64,000 bases of DNA from Nymphaea colorata (lineage: Eukaryota > Streptophyta > Magnoliopsida > Nymphaeales > Nymphaeaceae). A program made the position numbers and the translations under genes. Positions within the stretch are counted from its first letter, which is position 1, and each line of letters opens with the position of its first letter. The stretch covers positions 7,948,001 through 8,012,000 of the forward strand of contig NC_045150.1 of assembly GCF_008831285.2 (NCBI RefSeq), read 5' to 3'. Below, piece after piece: positions 33,735 to 45,925 of the stretch. The notes beneath the pieces are model-generated. The model searched no databases, was not told where the DNA came from, and saw only the letters and a list, made by a program, of their open reading frames with translations.

Positions 33735-36700
33735 TAAATTCATTTGGCTACACTCATGATACATTGTAATTTAATGAAGCTTTAATGGACAGCGGCGCAG
33801 AGGTGATCGGCGCCGAAGGAGTATGCACTTGTCCACTAAAGAAATAACAAAAGAGATCGAGTATGACAATTGTCAGCAACTCCATCTAATGGCAAGCCGT
33901 AGAATAACCTTCAAAAAAACTTAGGAAAAGCTGCATCTGAGGCGCCTGATCATGATGATATACTATGAAAATCCAGGAACCAGAGCTTGCATCGGATGGG
34001 TTTGACGGCATTGTCATAAAAAACAGGGACGGGTATTAAATAGCGAGTAAAAAAACGGGTATAATACGGCAAAGTTTTATATCTCGGGAATAAAACGAGA
34101 AAAGTTCAGCAAATTTTTTTTAAAAATTAAACATTTAATACATCTTAAAAATTATAAAAATAATAATTAATAAAAAACGGCAAAAAACGGAAAAATAACG
34201 GCAAAAAAAGGAAAAATAACGTATAATATGGGTATTATACGTGTTTTTTGTTTTTTAATGTTTTTTTTAAAACAAGAATAATATGAGTATTATACAACAG
34301 AACTGTTTTTGACGTTAAATACGCGTTTTTTTAAAAAAAAACGGCGTTTTTTGTGACTACTTTGACTTTGACCCATAGTTTCAAATACGGTTTTAAGGTT
34401 GGTAAAAAACAAAGTTTTTCTTGAGCGGTAAATAAAAATTTTGCTTTCTCCCAAAAAAATTATAAAAATTGATTAAAAATCCAAAAATTAAGATGCGAAT
34501 GATGTGAATATAAAAATGCGGTAAATAAAAAATTTAAAAAAACGTGAAAAAACAAAAAAAAAAGCGAAAAAAATATGTTTTTTTTTTGCCTTTTTGTTTT
34601 GGTGTCTTTTCTTTAAAAAGACGTGTGTTTTTCGGTTGACCTGTTCTTAACGTTTTATTGAAAAACAACGTGTTTTCCGTCGCTACTTGAAATAGAGAAC
34701 CACATTCATAATTTCATAAGCAAAATTTAAGAAATTAATAGCAACCATGGACGTTTTTGCTAGTACTCATAAAATAACCAATAGAAGTTAAAATAGCTAC
34801 TGACTTTACCCGTCGTCCTTTCATCCCATCGGGCTTGATAAGAACAAAAATGCGCTCCATCTAAAACATGACAACCACAAAATGATGAACACGGAAGGAG
34901 GAAAATTTTAATGATACTATATCGAGTAACACAGGGATAAACGTACCCCAGCAGCTTGTGCGGGCTGATCCTGAAGCATATATACTGCAAAAGCAAAGAC
35001 AGCCACAAATTCATAAATGAAAAGACTTTCAGAATGTTTATTCCAAAAAGCACAAAAAATATTGTTTAATTTACGTTAAAATAATTATGAAAGAAATTAT
35101 TTATTGGTTACGTATATTTGTCTTGGTTCAAATTTTAAACGGATCCAATATCAAACAAAACAATGAAATGTGGATACAAACAGCAAAACAAATGAACCGG
35201 TGGATCAGCTTCCATTCACGCTCCATATCCAAGGGTAGAGTATGTAGCAAGCAATTCCAATAAAGCCTTTCACTTTAACTTCATCACTGCCCTCTCTTTC
35301 TCGAAGATACCATAAGGATATAAAACAAACACTCAGTCATATCGTAACTACTACATGGAAAGAAAAGAAAAGTCTAAGAAAGCATGACGATCTACAAAAA
35401 GGACAGGAGAACTTATGATTTTGGTGAACCAGTTTCAACATGCATCCGCCGATGAAAAAGATGAGGAAAGATGCTCAACTTGGTCAGACAAACAGGCTTG
35501 TCCATGGCAACTTAAATTTTAAAATAGGAACTTTGATGGTCAGTTACCAATCACTCGTGCAGCCCAAACCGGATAACTTTTCTGCATATATTTCCAATAC
35601 TGTCAGCATCTTCAGTAGCGAAACAATACCAGTGGAACATACTATAGAAATCCAAAGGAGGATCCCAATTTAATGATCTCTCTTATCCAAATGCCTCCAA
35701 TGTTAAAGATATAAAAGGGGTTAAAGATTCAAAACAAAGTTAGCAAACCCAGGAGCACAACTCAGATCTTGTAATCTTATTATGAAAACTACTGCCTCCC
35801 CACCTATCATAAAGCATCATTATCTTGGTTATGATTTGTCAATAACTCTAACCATGAATAATAAGGTCGTGAATCTAAAAACACTTGCTTATTTTGATTC
35901 AAAGCCTTTTTATGGGAAAGAAAGGATGCTCATTGAATGAGAAGAAACCAATTTTGGCTGCTGCCACGTCTGGCCCAAGAGCCAAAGTTAATTGGTGTTT
36001 CCGTTTGGATGTCTTCTCTCGTTGTTTATACCGGCAAGACCAGCCAGATAATGTCTGCTGGGCATATACAGCATAGTTAAAGAGACAATTTCTGTATTTC
36101 TTTCTTTTTTTCTTTCTTTGTCCCTTTTTAAACTTCCATCAGTATATTACATAAAGAAAAGGCTACAAAACCTGCTGCAGGAAGAACTAGAGCTCCAGAA
36201 AGCCATGCCCTCAAGGTACTCCTGGCTTCTTTCTGCTGACAAACTGAAGCCAGTCTAGACATCCTTCCTCTGAAAGAAGCAGCAGATGCCTCTGCCACTG
36301 CCCGCCCTTCTGCAAATTAGAGACGGTAAGCCAAAACTAAAGACAGAAGGTGGAAAGACGCGACGATACAGTTTCGTCGGAAAGAGCGACGGGAAAAACA
36401 CGCCTCACTTTGGATCAAGATCGAAAAAATAAACAAAAGGTCACAGGCTTCAGAGGTTTGTAGAACGAAATCGTCCAAAAGAACAGGCAGAAACTCACTG
36501 GAGAAGAGAACCGAGTTCCGGGAGGCGGCAAAGAGCGTTCTCGCACTCCTCGAAGCGGCTCTGCATATCTGGGAACTCATTCTCCTCTCCGGGCCGGAGA
36601 AACGGAGACGAGATCAAATAGGAAATGGAACAGGAAGAGAGGAGGAAGAAGTGAGCTCGCTCGCGCTGAGAGGCTGGCGAAGATATTTATATAGTCAGGC

Positions 36701-36749
36701 AGCGCAACCAGAAAAGGGTCTCGGCCATGTGGTGCCTGGGGCTCAGACC

Positions 36750-37091
36750 TCGAGCACCAAATTCCAATTCTGAGAGGGAATGAAATTCTTAGCTTGGAGA
36801 AGCAGAAATCAACTGCACGGAAGAAAACTGACATCCTATTTCCCCGTAAAAGAAACTTAAGAACCCATCAGAGGAGAGACTACATCGAGCACCAAATTGC
36901 AATTCTCACTGGAAATTAAATTCTTAGCTTGGGTGAACCGAATCACCTCACTGAAGACACCATATGTCCCCCACAAAAAGAAACTTGAGAACCCATCATA
37001 AGAGAGGCTTCCTCAAGTAGTAAATTACACTCTTCATTGGAGATGAAATTCTTAGCTTGGACCAGCAGAAAGCACCGGCATTGAAGAAAAA
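36750..37091. repeat. Tandem repeats upstream of NDPK3 copy 2, period about 130 bp
   Basis: Three units share GAGCACCAAATTGCAATTC (or a variant), GAAATTCTTAGCTTGG, a CAGCAGAAA..ACC block, and AAAGAAACTTGAGAACCCATCA. The TTCTTAG core is at about 36787, 36921 and 37049. The third unit is broken by the copia LTR. They start about 170 bp before the ATG and so may cover the promoter. Confidence 0.8.
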
Positions 37092-37395
37092 TGTCACAAA
37101 AAACACCTCACACGCACACACCATTCAAACAAGAGAGGACATAACCGTTTTACGTGGGCTGTAACATGGTCAGGCTTACAGCCTCTGTCCATGGACAACA
37201 GTCTCCCAGTTTTTTTTCATTAGGTTTTTCTGTAATCAATACAACATAAGAAACAATGGACAACAATGGTAAAGCATAAAAAGGCAAGAGACGGTCTTAG
37301 CATCTCATGCAGTGGCAAAACTTTCCACCTTTACTCCTTAATACAAGGAAGGCATATCAACATTTCCTTGTCTAAGAGGTGGTGACTGTTCAACA
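37092..37395 (-). mobile_element. Copia 3' LTR, about 304 bp
   Basis: On the minus strand an RNase H remnant is followed by a purine tract (AAGGGGAGAA, about 37396-37405) and then TGTTGAACAG, the usual start of a copia LTR. The homology to unit B stops exactly where the plus strand begins TGTCACAAAA, giving a TG...CA LTR of 304 bp. No matching 5' LTR was found, so the element is truncated. Confidence 0.65.
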
Positions 37396-37509
37396 TTCTC
37401 CCCTTAAAGTTGGGATCAAGTTTTGTACGCCACTTAGTGTACACAATAAGTGTACGCTGCAAGATGGACCCTACTACTAATATACATATTTATTTACTGC
37501 ATTAATATT

Positions 37510-37880
37510 ACATGTGCATAGTGAACATTCATACTCATGTCGTTGTACTCATGTCGAACATTCATACTCATGTCATTGTACTCATGTCCAACATTCATAC
37601 TCATGTCGTTGTACTCATGTCGTTATCGCGTACTCATGTCATTATCTTATACTCATCTTATTATCTCATACCTATTATCTGACACATTATTTCATACCCT
37701 TAGCGTCTACGATAATGACATGGGTGGTATGAGATAATGATGAGTATGTGAGACAATGACATAGTACGAGAGAATGACAAATGTATGAGATAATGATGGG
37801 ATATGAGAGGTATGATAGTATGAAATAATGAATATAAGATAACGATAGGGATATGAAATAACGACATGAATGGGACAAAA
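37510..37880. repeat. Inverted low-complexity array between copia RNase H and LTR
   Basis: The left half repeats CATACTCATGTCGTTGTACT and CATACTCATGTCATTG-like units; the right half repeats the complement, such as GATAATGACATG and GAGATAATGATGAGTATG. The turn is near 37700. Folded, the halves would form a long imperfect hairpin. Nothing similar is seen elsewhere in the window. Confidence 0.75.
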
Positions 37881-38059
37881 AAAATGATGACACTTCTTTG
37901 CTGTTCAGAGGTATATTGGTCATAACGATCTGCATATACTGATTGAGAATCTCAAAAATTTTTTCTATTTCCTTTTTGTCCCTATAAAAATTTTCTTTTT
38001 CTATTAACTAAGAGTATTTTTTGCCATGACTATATTGACGTACAAAAATTCCATGCATG

Positions 38060-38470
38060 TCAGTGACCTATATAACCAGCTTCACTTCAAGTTGGTGGGT
38101 CGATATCCATCAGGGCCAACTTGGTAGTAATCTAGTGATGTCGTTCTTTACCTATTGCTTTTGTGAATACATGAGCAAGTTATTCTTACGTGTAGACATG
38201 TTGAGTACATATGGTTTTGTACTGAATTTTTTTCTCAAATAAAATGACAATCTACTTAGATATGTTTTATTCCTTCATGGAATACCATGTTAGGTCCAAT
38301 ATAATAGCCGCCATATTGTCGCACATTAGAGTCATTGGTTCTTTAACTTTAATATCTATGTCTTAAAGGGGGCCTTGACCCAAATGAATTCACTCTCACA
38401 TGCTAACATTGCTTTGTATTTGCCTTCAGTGCTTGATCTGGCAACTGTTGCATGTTTTTTTTATTTTTGC
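38060..38470 (-). mobile_element. Degenerate Ty1/copia RNase H fragment
   Basis: Minus-strand translation, with stops and probable frameshifts, gives the order RSSTEGKYKAML, EFIWVKAPF, LMCDNMAAI, then QLAHVFTKAI and TKLALMDIDPPT. These match copia RNase H landmarks (RSSAEAEYRAM, W-LK, CDNKAAI, QLADIFTKAL, and the terminal TKLGLMDIY-PT). The reverse transcriptase upstream is not recognisable. It is a dead element. Confidence 0.75.
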
Positions 38471-41330
38471 ATGTAACAAGATTCCCTCCAACAAAAGTGT
38501 GATATACAATCGTTGGCAATTTATAGCAAATATTAACATTTAAATTGTGATTTTTAAAGACACTTTTTAGCAAAATATAAACATACAAAGACACGCAAAT
38601 AGTCATAAGTTTGTTTTATTGAGAATGCACTCTAAAAAACTCTATTATGAAGTTTAGTTTGGTTTATAAAATAGGCAGCAATAAAACCACATTCATCTTA
38701 AAACTTGCTTGGAAAGTTGTTTTGAAAAGGAAAAAGTAGTAGGCACATGTTTGCATCCCGAAATTTTCATTGGTTTTGGAGTGCTCTAGAAAAATAAGGT
38801 TTTGTTTTGAAAGAGGAAATAAAGGGACTCGGCCGTCGGTACGAGGATCGACCGTTCCCGGTGCCTTTACCGGGGGTAATCAACCCAATGGCTATGTTTA
38901 TCATTGATGCATTTTGTTTTAACTTAAACATCTTTTTGAATCTATATGCGGTGTTGAAAATATTGTAAGTTTGATGTTTCAAACTTTTGAAAATGTTCTT
39001 GAAGAGTTGCTTGAAAATGTGAAATGTTTTGAAGAAAAAGTGGAACTAGTAAATATCATTTGAAAAGCTTGTGAATTCATTTTGACATCATTTTAGTGTT
39101 CTCTTAAGACTTTAAGTAGGTTTGAGATTTTACTCTAATTCGGTTACCACCTATCTAGAGCTACATCTCATCTTGCTTAAGTTTTTTTGGAGAGGTGCTT
39201 GTGATCATAAGTTAAATAAAGTGGGTGAGAATGCATGGATGCATTTATCCTATATGATTGAAAGAATGTAAAACATTCCTACCACAACATTTATTTAAAG
39301 TCATTCCTACCACAACATACATCTAAGATTTCGTTGTTATAATTATTGTATATAAGATGGAAAAGTTTTTGAAAATGGATAGGGATTGTAGACCATCAAA
39401 CATGATTCCAATATTGGGTCATTACTTGGTTTGTGGTCTTAATGAAGTTGGTAAATAGAAAGTTCGTGAGAGGAGAATATTAAAAGAATACAAGAGATAA
39501 AACATTCTTATGAAAAAAAAAAGAGAGATAGAAAAAGACATGTATATATGTGTACATGTCATCATGTATACACATATATGAAAGCTTAAGAGAAAAAGAT
39601 GTATTAATTTGAAGAGAAAGAAGAAAGGTTTTAGAGGAAAAGAAAAATATACATACATATATATAGGTATGTATAAGAAATTTTGTAAGTGGAGATATTT
39701 GTCTTGAAAAGAGGAATAAAACATTTGAAAAAGAGGAAATAGAGCACATATGCATATACATTCATGCATATATGAAAATTTGTAAAATGAAAAGTGAAAG
39801 CATAGAGAGAGAAAGATGGGGGGATCATCACGTAGACATGGATGTATATAATATGTATATACATACATGCCTTCACAAGATTAAAAATCAATGAATAACT
39901 TAAGACTACCAACTTCAAGTTTAATGTAAGCTGGATGGAAGCTTGGACTCATGCAAGAGTCTAAGCTAAGTCTCTAAAGACATGTTAGAAGATTGCTTTT
40001 GAAAATGTTTTGAAAAATATGATTTATATAAGCATAGAATGTTGTTATTTAGTTTGTTGTAAGGAATATATTTCTTCCACCATTGGGTATGGAAGAAAAC
40101 AAGCAATATAACGAGATACTCATTAGGGTTCCTAATGGGGTGATTATGAAAGAAACTAACATAAAATGACATGCAAATGCATTTTAACATATACATTTTC
40201 ATGATGGTTTCCCCGGGTTGGACAAGTCTCAACCTCAAAAATCAATATAAAGATAAAGAATCCTCAAACCACACTCTCATTCCTACCATACATTGACATA
40301 TAAATGGAAAACCAAGCAACTATGCATGGGTAATATACAGACAATATTCAAGCAAGGAAAGAGAGAGAGAGAGAGATGTGGAAAGAGAAAGATTCAACTA
40401 AGAGGGAGGGCATGAAATAACTATGAAATGAAAGATCATCTCATCTTTCCACGCTTCTGGCGCCCTTGAGCATAATTTCTTGTCTCTAAAAAAGAGATTG
40501 AGTGTTACCTCATTTGGCCATGGGGAGAGGAAGATGAGAAGAAAATGAGGAAAGCAAAAGAAGTCTATATTCGAGAAAGGAAAGAGCAACAACAACAAGA
40601 TTATATTTGAGAAAATGAATAACATGATTTAATCGTAGAATGAAAGATTATCTCATCTTTTCATGCTCCTGGTGCTCTCGAGTATAGCCTCTTGATTCTA
40701 AAATAGAGAGTGAGAGCTATCTCATATGGCCATGGGGAAATGAAGAAGAGAGGAAAGAAAACAAAGAATGGAGTGAGGTTTGGATTACATACCTCTAAAT
40801 GAGAATGACTTAGAGAAAATGAATACCTTAACTTGAAGATTCTCTTGAGTGAAGTTCGAAGATGATGTCTCTGAGAGGGTTGTAACTTGCTCCAAGTTAG
40901 AGAAGAAGAGAAATGGAAAGAGGAAGAGAAAAAGCTCAAGAGAAACCCTAAGTCTTCAAGTGAGAATACTCTAGGGTTTCTCCTAATGACCACTTTTACC
41001 CAAGAGAGAGGAAATAGAAGGTATTTATAGAGGATTTTGGAGCAAAAACCCAAAATTTTAATTTTTTTTTTTTTTTGTAAAAGACCAAAATCACCCTCTA
41101 AAATGAGGTTCTTTGTCAAAAAAGAGGGGCAAATGGGTCTTGTTTACAAAAAAAACCAAAATTACCCTCTAAAAGGATGGCTAACCTTAAGATTGATTTA
41201 TTTACTATAATTGCTCTATGTTCAACTCCATTTGGCTTTACCCAATTTAGATCCAAAATTGGGTTTTGCGTTTTTAATAAAAGAGGGCATTCTTTTTGAA
41301 AAAATTTGGGGTGATTACAGCACCTCAAGA
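38471..41330. other. Degenerate retroelement-like sequence between the two duplicated units
   Basis: No gene recognised. It is AG-rich around 39450-39900, has a duplicated block at 40418-40760, and ends GGTGATTACAG just where unit B begins, which looks like an LTR end. A 75-bp piece (GGATGGCTAACCTTAAGATT at 41175) recurs at 43057, supporting repeat origin. Long minus frames at 39422-39868 and 40661-41119 are Phe/Ser/Leu-rich and look like chance frames in AG-rich DNA. Confidence 0.4.
40418..40760. repeat. Direct duplication, spacing about 220 bp
   Basis: ATGAAAGATCATCTCATCTT with the following CTTCTGGCGCCCTTGAG recurs as ATGAAAGATTATCTCATCTT with CTCCTGGTGCTCTCGAG. CCTCATTTGGCCATGGGG recurs as TCTCATATGGCCATGGGG. 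The two blocks are about 75-80% alike by eye. Confidence 0.7.
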
Positions 41331-43333
41331 AAATGATAACCTTGCCTTCTACTACCCCATTTTGAAAGCTCCGTGCATCCGGGCGCACCGATGCACAGTA
41401 AAGGAGGGAAGGATACTTTGATAATATATTAAAAAAAATGTCATCCATAGTCATTTTACTATTTTTCATTTGCAATTTTGTCTTTATAAAAAGTTTCCTT
41501 TTTCAGTGTAGACTAAAGGTATTTTAGTCATTAACCGTACTAGTGCACGAAAATTCTTCCACCAATATGTTGGTTCACATTTTGTTGAGATGTTAAAATT
41601 CAACTATGTTGATACTCGTCACGAGAATGATAAGAAATGAAATTGCTTCATCTCTATAAAAACTAAAAATGAACCATTATCAAGTTAAATGATTTCACTT
41701 GAGTACATTTTCTAGTTTTGACCATATTAAAAAAAAATGATTTGAGTTTCAAATTTTTCGTTGCACCAGAGAAACTCCAAGTTGCTCTTGCATAACCATA
41801 ATGTGCACCACTCAAAGAAGCATGTATGTATGGTCCTCAAATATCAAAAGAAATTGAATTAGAATGAGTGCATACTTTATTCTTGAAGATATGAAATTTG
41901 AACGAGTTACACATGCACCTTTATACATGTTTCTCTCTATTGAGGACATCCAAAGGGCAGGATATTTTGTGACATTAGTCAGGTTGTCTTGTGTTTCTGG
42001 TAAGTCGAATGAAAATAAATTAATTGACAACAATAACATCACATTGTAGAAATGTTGCCTATGTACTTATTTAGATCAGATTCCTTTCGTAATGATGAAA
42101 GGATCATATATATGTTTTGGTGACTGTGCTCTAAAATCATAAATGATAATGATATAGATCAAATGAATGTTGTTTAGAAGCAAGGCCACTTGCTATTTAT
42201 TGTGAGACTTTAGATACCACAGTCTGCATTGCTCTCATCTTTCTCAATCATCATCTTCAAAGAAAATGAAGGAATGAAGTAATGTCTTCAGCCAAGTAGT
42301 CGATTGTGAACTTCGCACTCACTTAGAAAGAAGTTGAAGGAATGCAAAACATATTGCTTAAGAAAAGTTCAGAATTGTGAGTTACAATACCCAGATCTAA
42401 AACCTGAAAATGATTTTTTGTGGGTAGTCCAATTAGTGATTAAGACATTTGACATATTATTAGATAGAAGATAATTGAGAGCATTTCATTTGTTTACCTA
42501 CCCTCAAGTCAATTACATATCGACATGTGTCATGTTGGAATTTCAAACATACGAAAATTTATAGTTGAAAAAAAATGATTTTTTGATAAGAGAAATGAGT
42601 TGATTATTTTCTTCCATGGCAATGAAGGAAGAAAACTTGGAGTTGTGGTTATGTTCCATGAATAACCTCTTTACAAAGATATTTTGGCAGCAATTGTTAT
42701 TAAGTCAACCCTTTAAGTAATCGCTTGGGTGGAAAGCCATAGAGAAAAAACATTTCTGGTTAGTAGGTATCTCGAAGAAGGTGAAGCCCCCTTCCCTTAC
42801 TCCCAGGGTTCAAGGCTACTTTAGGACCTGGGTAGAAAGCGAGACACCCATCAACTAGACAGTGCATTTGTCATTTGCTGTCCAGAGAAATAGCACCTAT
42901 AGAAATCAAATTGAAGACTGAACTTTCCCTAGCTCGTCAGCTCGACTAACTACGCTATGCCCCTCAGAGCTGTAGTATCTTTTATTGTACTGAAAATCGA
43001 TGCTTTGCTACATAGCAAAGGTATGATACTCTCTTGTAGGCAAATAATTTTTTGGGATGGCTAACCTTAAGATTGATTTATTTACCATAATTGCTCTATG
43101 TTCAACTCCATTTGGCTTTACCCAAGCCAGACATTCCTTTACTCCTCTTGTAAGACGTAAGTTTTAGCACACAATGAAAATTTGTCCTCTAATACCATTC
43201 AATGATTAGGCACCCAACCCCTTGAAGAAATGCATGACTTTCTTCTGTTTGGTCAACTTACTCCATTATAATTACAAGTGACATCAAATGATGCACCCAT
43301 GAAAAATATCAGACCATGTCAGATGCCCCTTTA

Positions 43334-43492
43334 GGGGCTGTTTGGCAATAGTAACATATTGTTACTGTTTCATAAATCTGTCCCTAAAAAACAAAACAAA
43401 TTTTTGAAACACTTTGTATTATGCAATCTACTCCACTTTTTTAGGCAGGTTCATGGGACAGTGATATTTTGTTACTTTTACTAAACAGCCCC
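43334..43492. mobile_element. PIF/Harbinger (Tourist-like) MITE, 159 bp
   Basis: TTA | GGGGCTGTTTGGCAATAGTA ... TAAACAGCCCC | TTA. Inverted ends and the TTA target duplication are typical of Tourist-like MITEs. The interior contains TGTTACTGTTTCATAAATCTG and its near complement, also found in the two MITEs at 45387 and 46334. Confidence 0.85.
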
Positions 43493-44698
43493 TTAGATTC
43501 AAACATGGGATTACTTTTTGGTCCTCTTGAATAAGTTGTCAATATTATATACCAATTTTGAACTTACATCGAAAGAAACTGGCCTCATGCTTAATAAAAG
43601 CATTTTGAAATCTTCCAAAAACAAGATGTTGATGGATTATCCCCTTTATTTGTTTGCAAAACAGACAATCATGTTAACTTACTGCATTTGGCCTAACCAA
43701 TCCAATGGTACATTGCATTTGTTCAATCTAAACATTGACTAAAAAGTATGTGAAAACAACTGCTTAGCGAAAAACTTGAAATTTGTATAGTCATACAACA
43801 AAAGGAAACTAATGGGAGCTCGAAGGTAAGTGAAATCCTTTAGCCAACGATGAACTTCAGTTATCACATATATAGTTAAATCAGTTACCACACGAATTGT
43901 TAAGTTCTCATAAGAGAAACATGAATTCAAATTAACTATTAGGCTCTGATATGAGAATCGTCGGTGATTTAAGTCCATGTTAGGTTAAATTTACAAATTA
44001 AGCAAACAATGGATTTCTCAACTGGGATCTCAAAAGTGTTACCTTGTGATAACCACAAATTTGTAGGCCGACAGGCAAGGGGTCTGACCGTAGTTCTGTA
44101 GTTTTAAAATCTACATATTTTTAGCAACATCCATACTTAATTGCATATAGGTGAGTAAGTAAAACATTTTATTTCATGTAAAATAACAATAAGAGCATGC
44201 TTGAACTTGAACTCCCTCCCAACGTAGCCTTTCCCAAATTTTTGGATAATATAAAAACTCTTGAACAAATAATTTGTTAAGACAAGGTCACAGTTCTTGC
44301 CGGTTCAATAACATACTCATCCCCCATACTCACATTGGAACATGCTTGAAACCAAACACAAGCTACTTTCATTGTCATCGTCACATACTATACATGAGGA
44401 GATACTAATTTGCAAATTTTGTAATACCCTTATGATCATAGCTTAGGAATGCAAGATTAGACTCCAAAAGGTGTGGCAAACCACTTAGGAGAAAGAAAAC
44501 TAATCATTTCATAAAATCAACGGATTGAGATATATTGATGAAGACTTTTTACATCAAACTCCAAAGCCTTATTAATGGAAGCCTGATTTCCTGACTGGAA
44601 AAGCAAGAATTCAATATGGCACCATATACATGCAATGACAAATATAACAATCATAATGATTCAAATGAAAAATTGGCTTCTTAGCTGCTGCCATAGAC

Positions 44699-45861
44699 CT
44701 AATTTTCAGTGTTGCTGGTGTAACTAGGAAGTTCCTCTTGGTTGAACCAAAGGCTGATCTCATCCTTTGCAGTTCGAGGATCGCTGCTTCCATGAATGAC
44801 GTTCCTGTAAATCAAATTATTCTGAGAATAGAAACTTTTGAAAAGAATATACTTAAAAGACACCATATAATAAGAATCACTGAGTGTGTTCTTAATGTCC
44901 TTGGATCAAAGTGGTGGAACCTTCCCTATGGGGCAGCTGAATAACAGAATCAAGCTTGGCTAGTTTTCTATAATTTAACAATGGTTTGCATATGAGTCCA
45001 GGAAGGACAGGTCTTCATCTCATGGTGTTTTGTTGATTGATGATTGCAAATAGAATTCCGTTTTTAGGAGTTCATAGTAGGACCCACAGATTTATTTTTA
45101 TTCAATGGAGAAACTCATACCTTAATAGAATGGTGACCATAGAACGACCTTAGTGAAGGTAAAAACTCTGGAGTTAGGTTGCTAGTGTCTATGCCATTGC
45201 TAGGTGTTGGTTTGCTTGAGGGAATGGCAGGCAGAGTAGTTGAACCATGACCCACTCCCACCATGTGAAACCCCATTTGTACAGAGAATTGCCAACTATT
45301 AACTACTTGATTCAGCTTCCTCCATCAATACATGAAACTTATAGTGTGTTAATTCATAGATGAAAAACTTTCATTTTCAACCTTTAGGAGTTGTTCGGCA
45401 GCAAAACATTGTTACTGTCTCATGAATCCTCCTCAAAAAAAATTGAGACAGATTCATGAAATACTAAAACAAATGTTCCATGAATCTGCTCCAATTTTTT
45501 TTGGACAGATTCATAAGACAGTAACAATGTATTACTATAGTCAAACGATTCCTTAAAGAACAATGCCTCTTTTCAAAGAGAATCAAGGAAAAAATTACGT
45601 GCAGATAACCAGCCCTATTCCAAAATAAGAGGAGTGGTCAAGAAATGCCTATGGTTTCTCAATGACTGAAAAAAAAAATGCAGCCTCAGCATCTATGCCT
45701 CCAAGAATGTCTCAATTCAGTAAGTAGGATCCAACTCAAGTTGGATGCACTATTAGATTTAGCCCTATGTCACATGGGTTACCAGTACTAGTGCTTGTAT
45801 GGGTGTTGTTGGTATAGGTACAGGTGCTGAGTACTTACAAAAAACTTGAGTACTAAGACAC

Positions 45862-45925
<64 letters not shown>

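Larger units (their letters stand above)
30312..36580 (-). pseudogene. NDPK3-like copy 2, active-site histidine lost, truncated
   Basis: All seven exon positions survive: 36499-36580, 36172-36309, 34947-34984, 34810-34860, 32538-32714, 31732-31787 and 30312-30378, with GT and AG at the splice sites. Spliced, they give an open frame of 202 codons. Damage compared with copy 1: the active-site HGSD is replaced so that NIIHGSD reads NIIDRST; exon 6 lacks 57 nt (19 codons, from after VWEG to before the TIVGD motif), removing the residues equal to Arg171 and Thr177; Arg188 is Val; exon 4 ends GMKGRR instead of GVQRGL; exon 5 has a 9-nt insertion and ERPFF is lost; a stop follows SLWFK-like DLWFK, dropping the last 19 residues. 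The targeting presequence is well kept. It cannot be an active kinase. I call it a pseudogene, though the lack of frameshifts leaves room for a non-catalytic product. Confidence 0.85.

Noticed and set aside
36750-37091. Regularly spaced repeats that might suggest a CRISPR-like array
   Set aside because: The whole 130-bp unit repeats, with no unique spacers, in a plant nuclear context.
39422-39918. Overlapping minus-strand frames of 93-148 codons rich in Phe, Tyr, Ser and Ile
   Set aside because: They come from an AG-rich low-complexity stretch; no domain, no splice structure and heavy overlap of frames.
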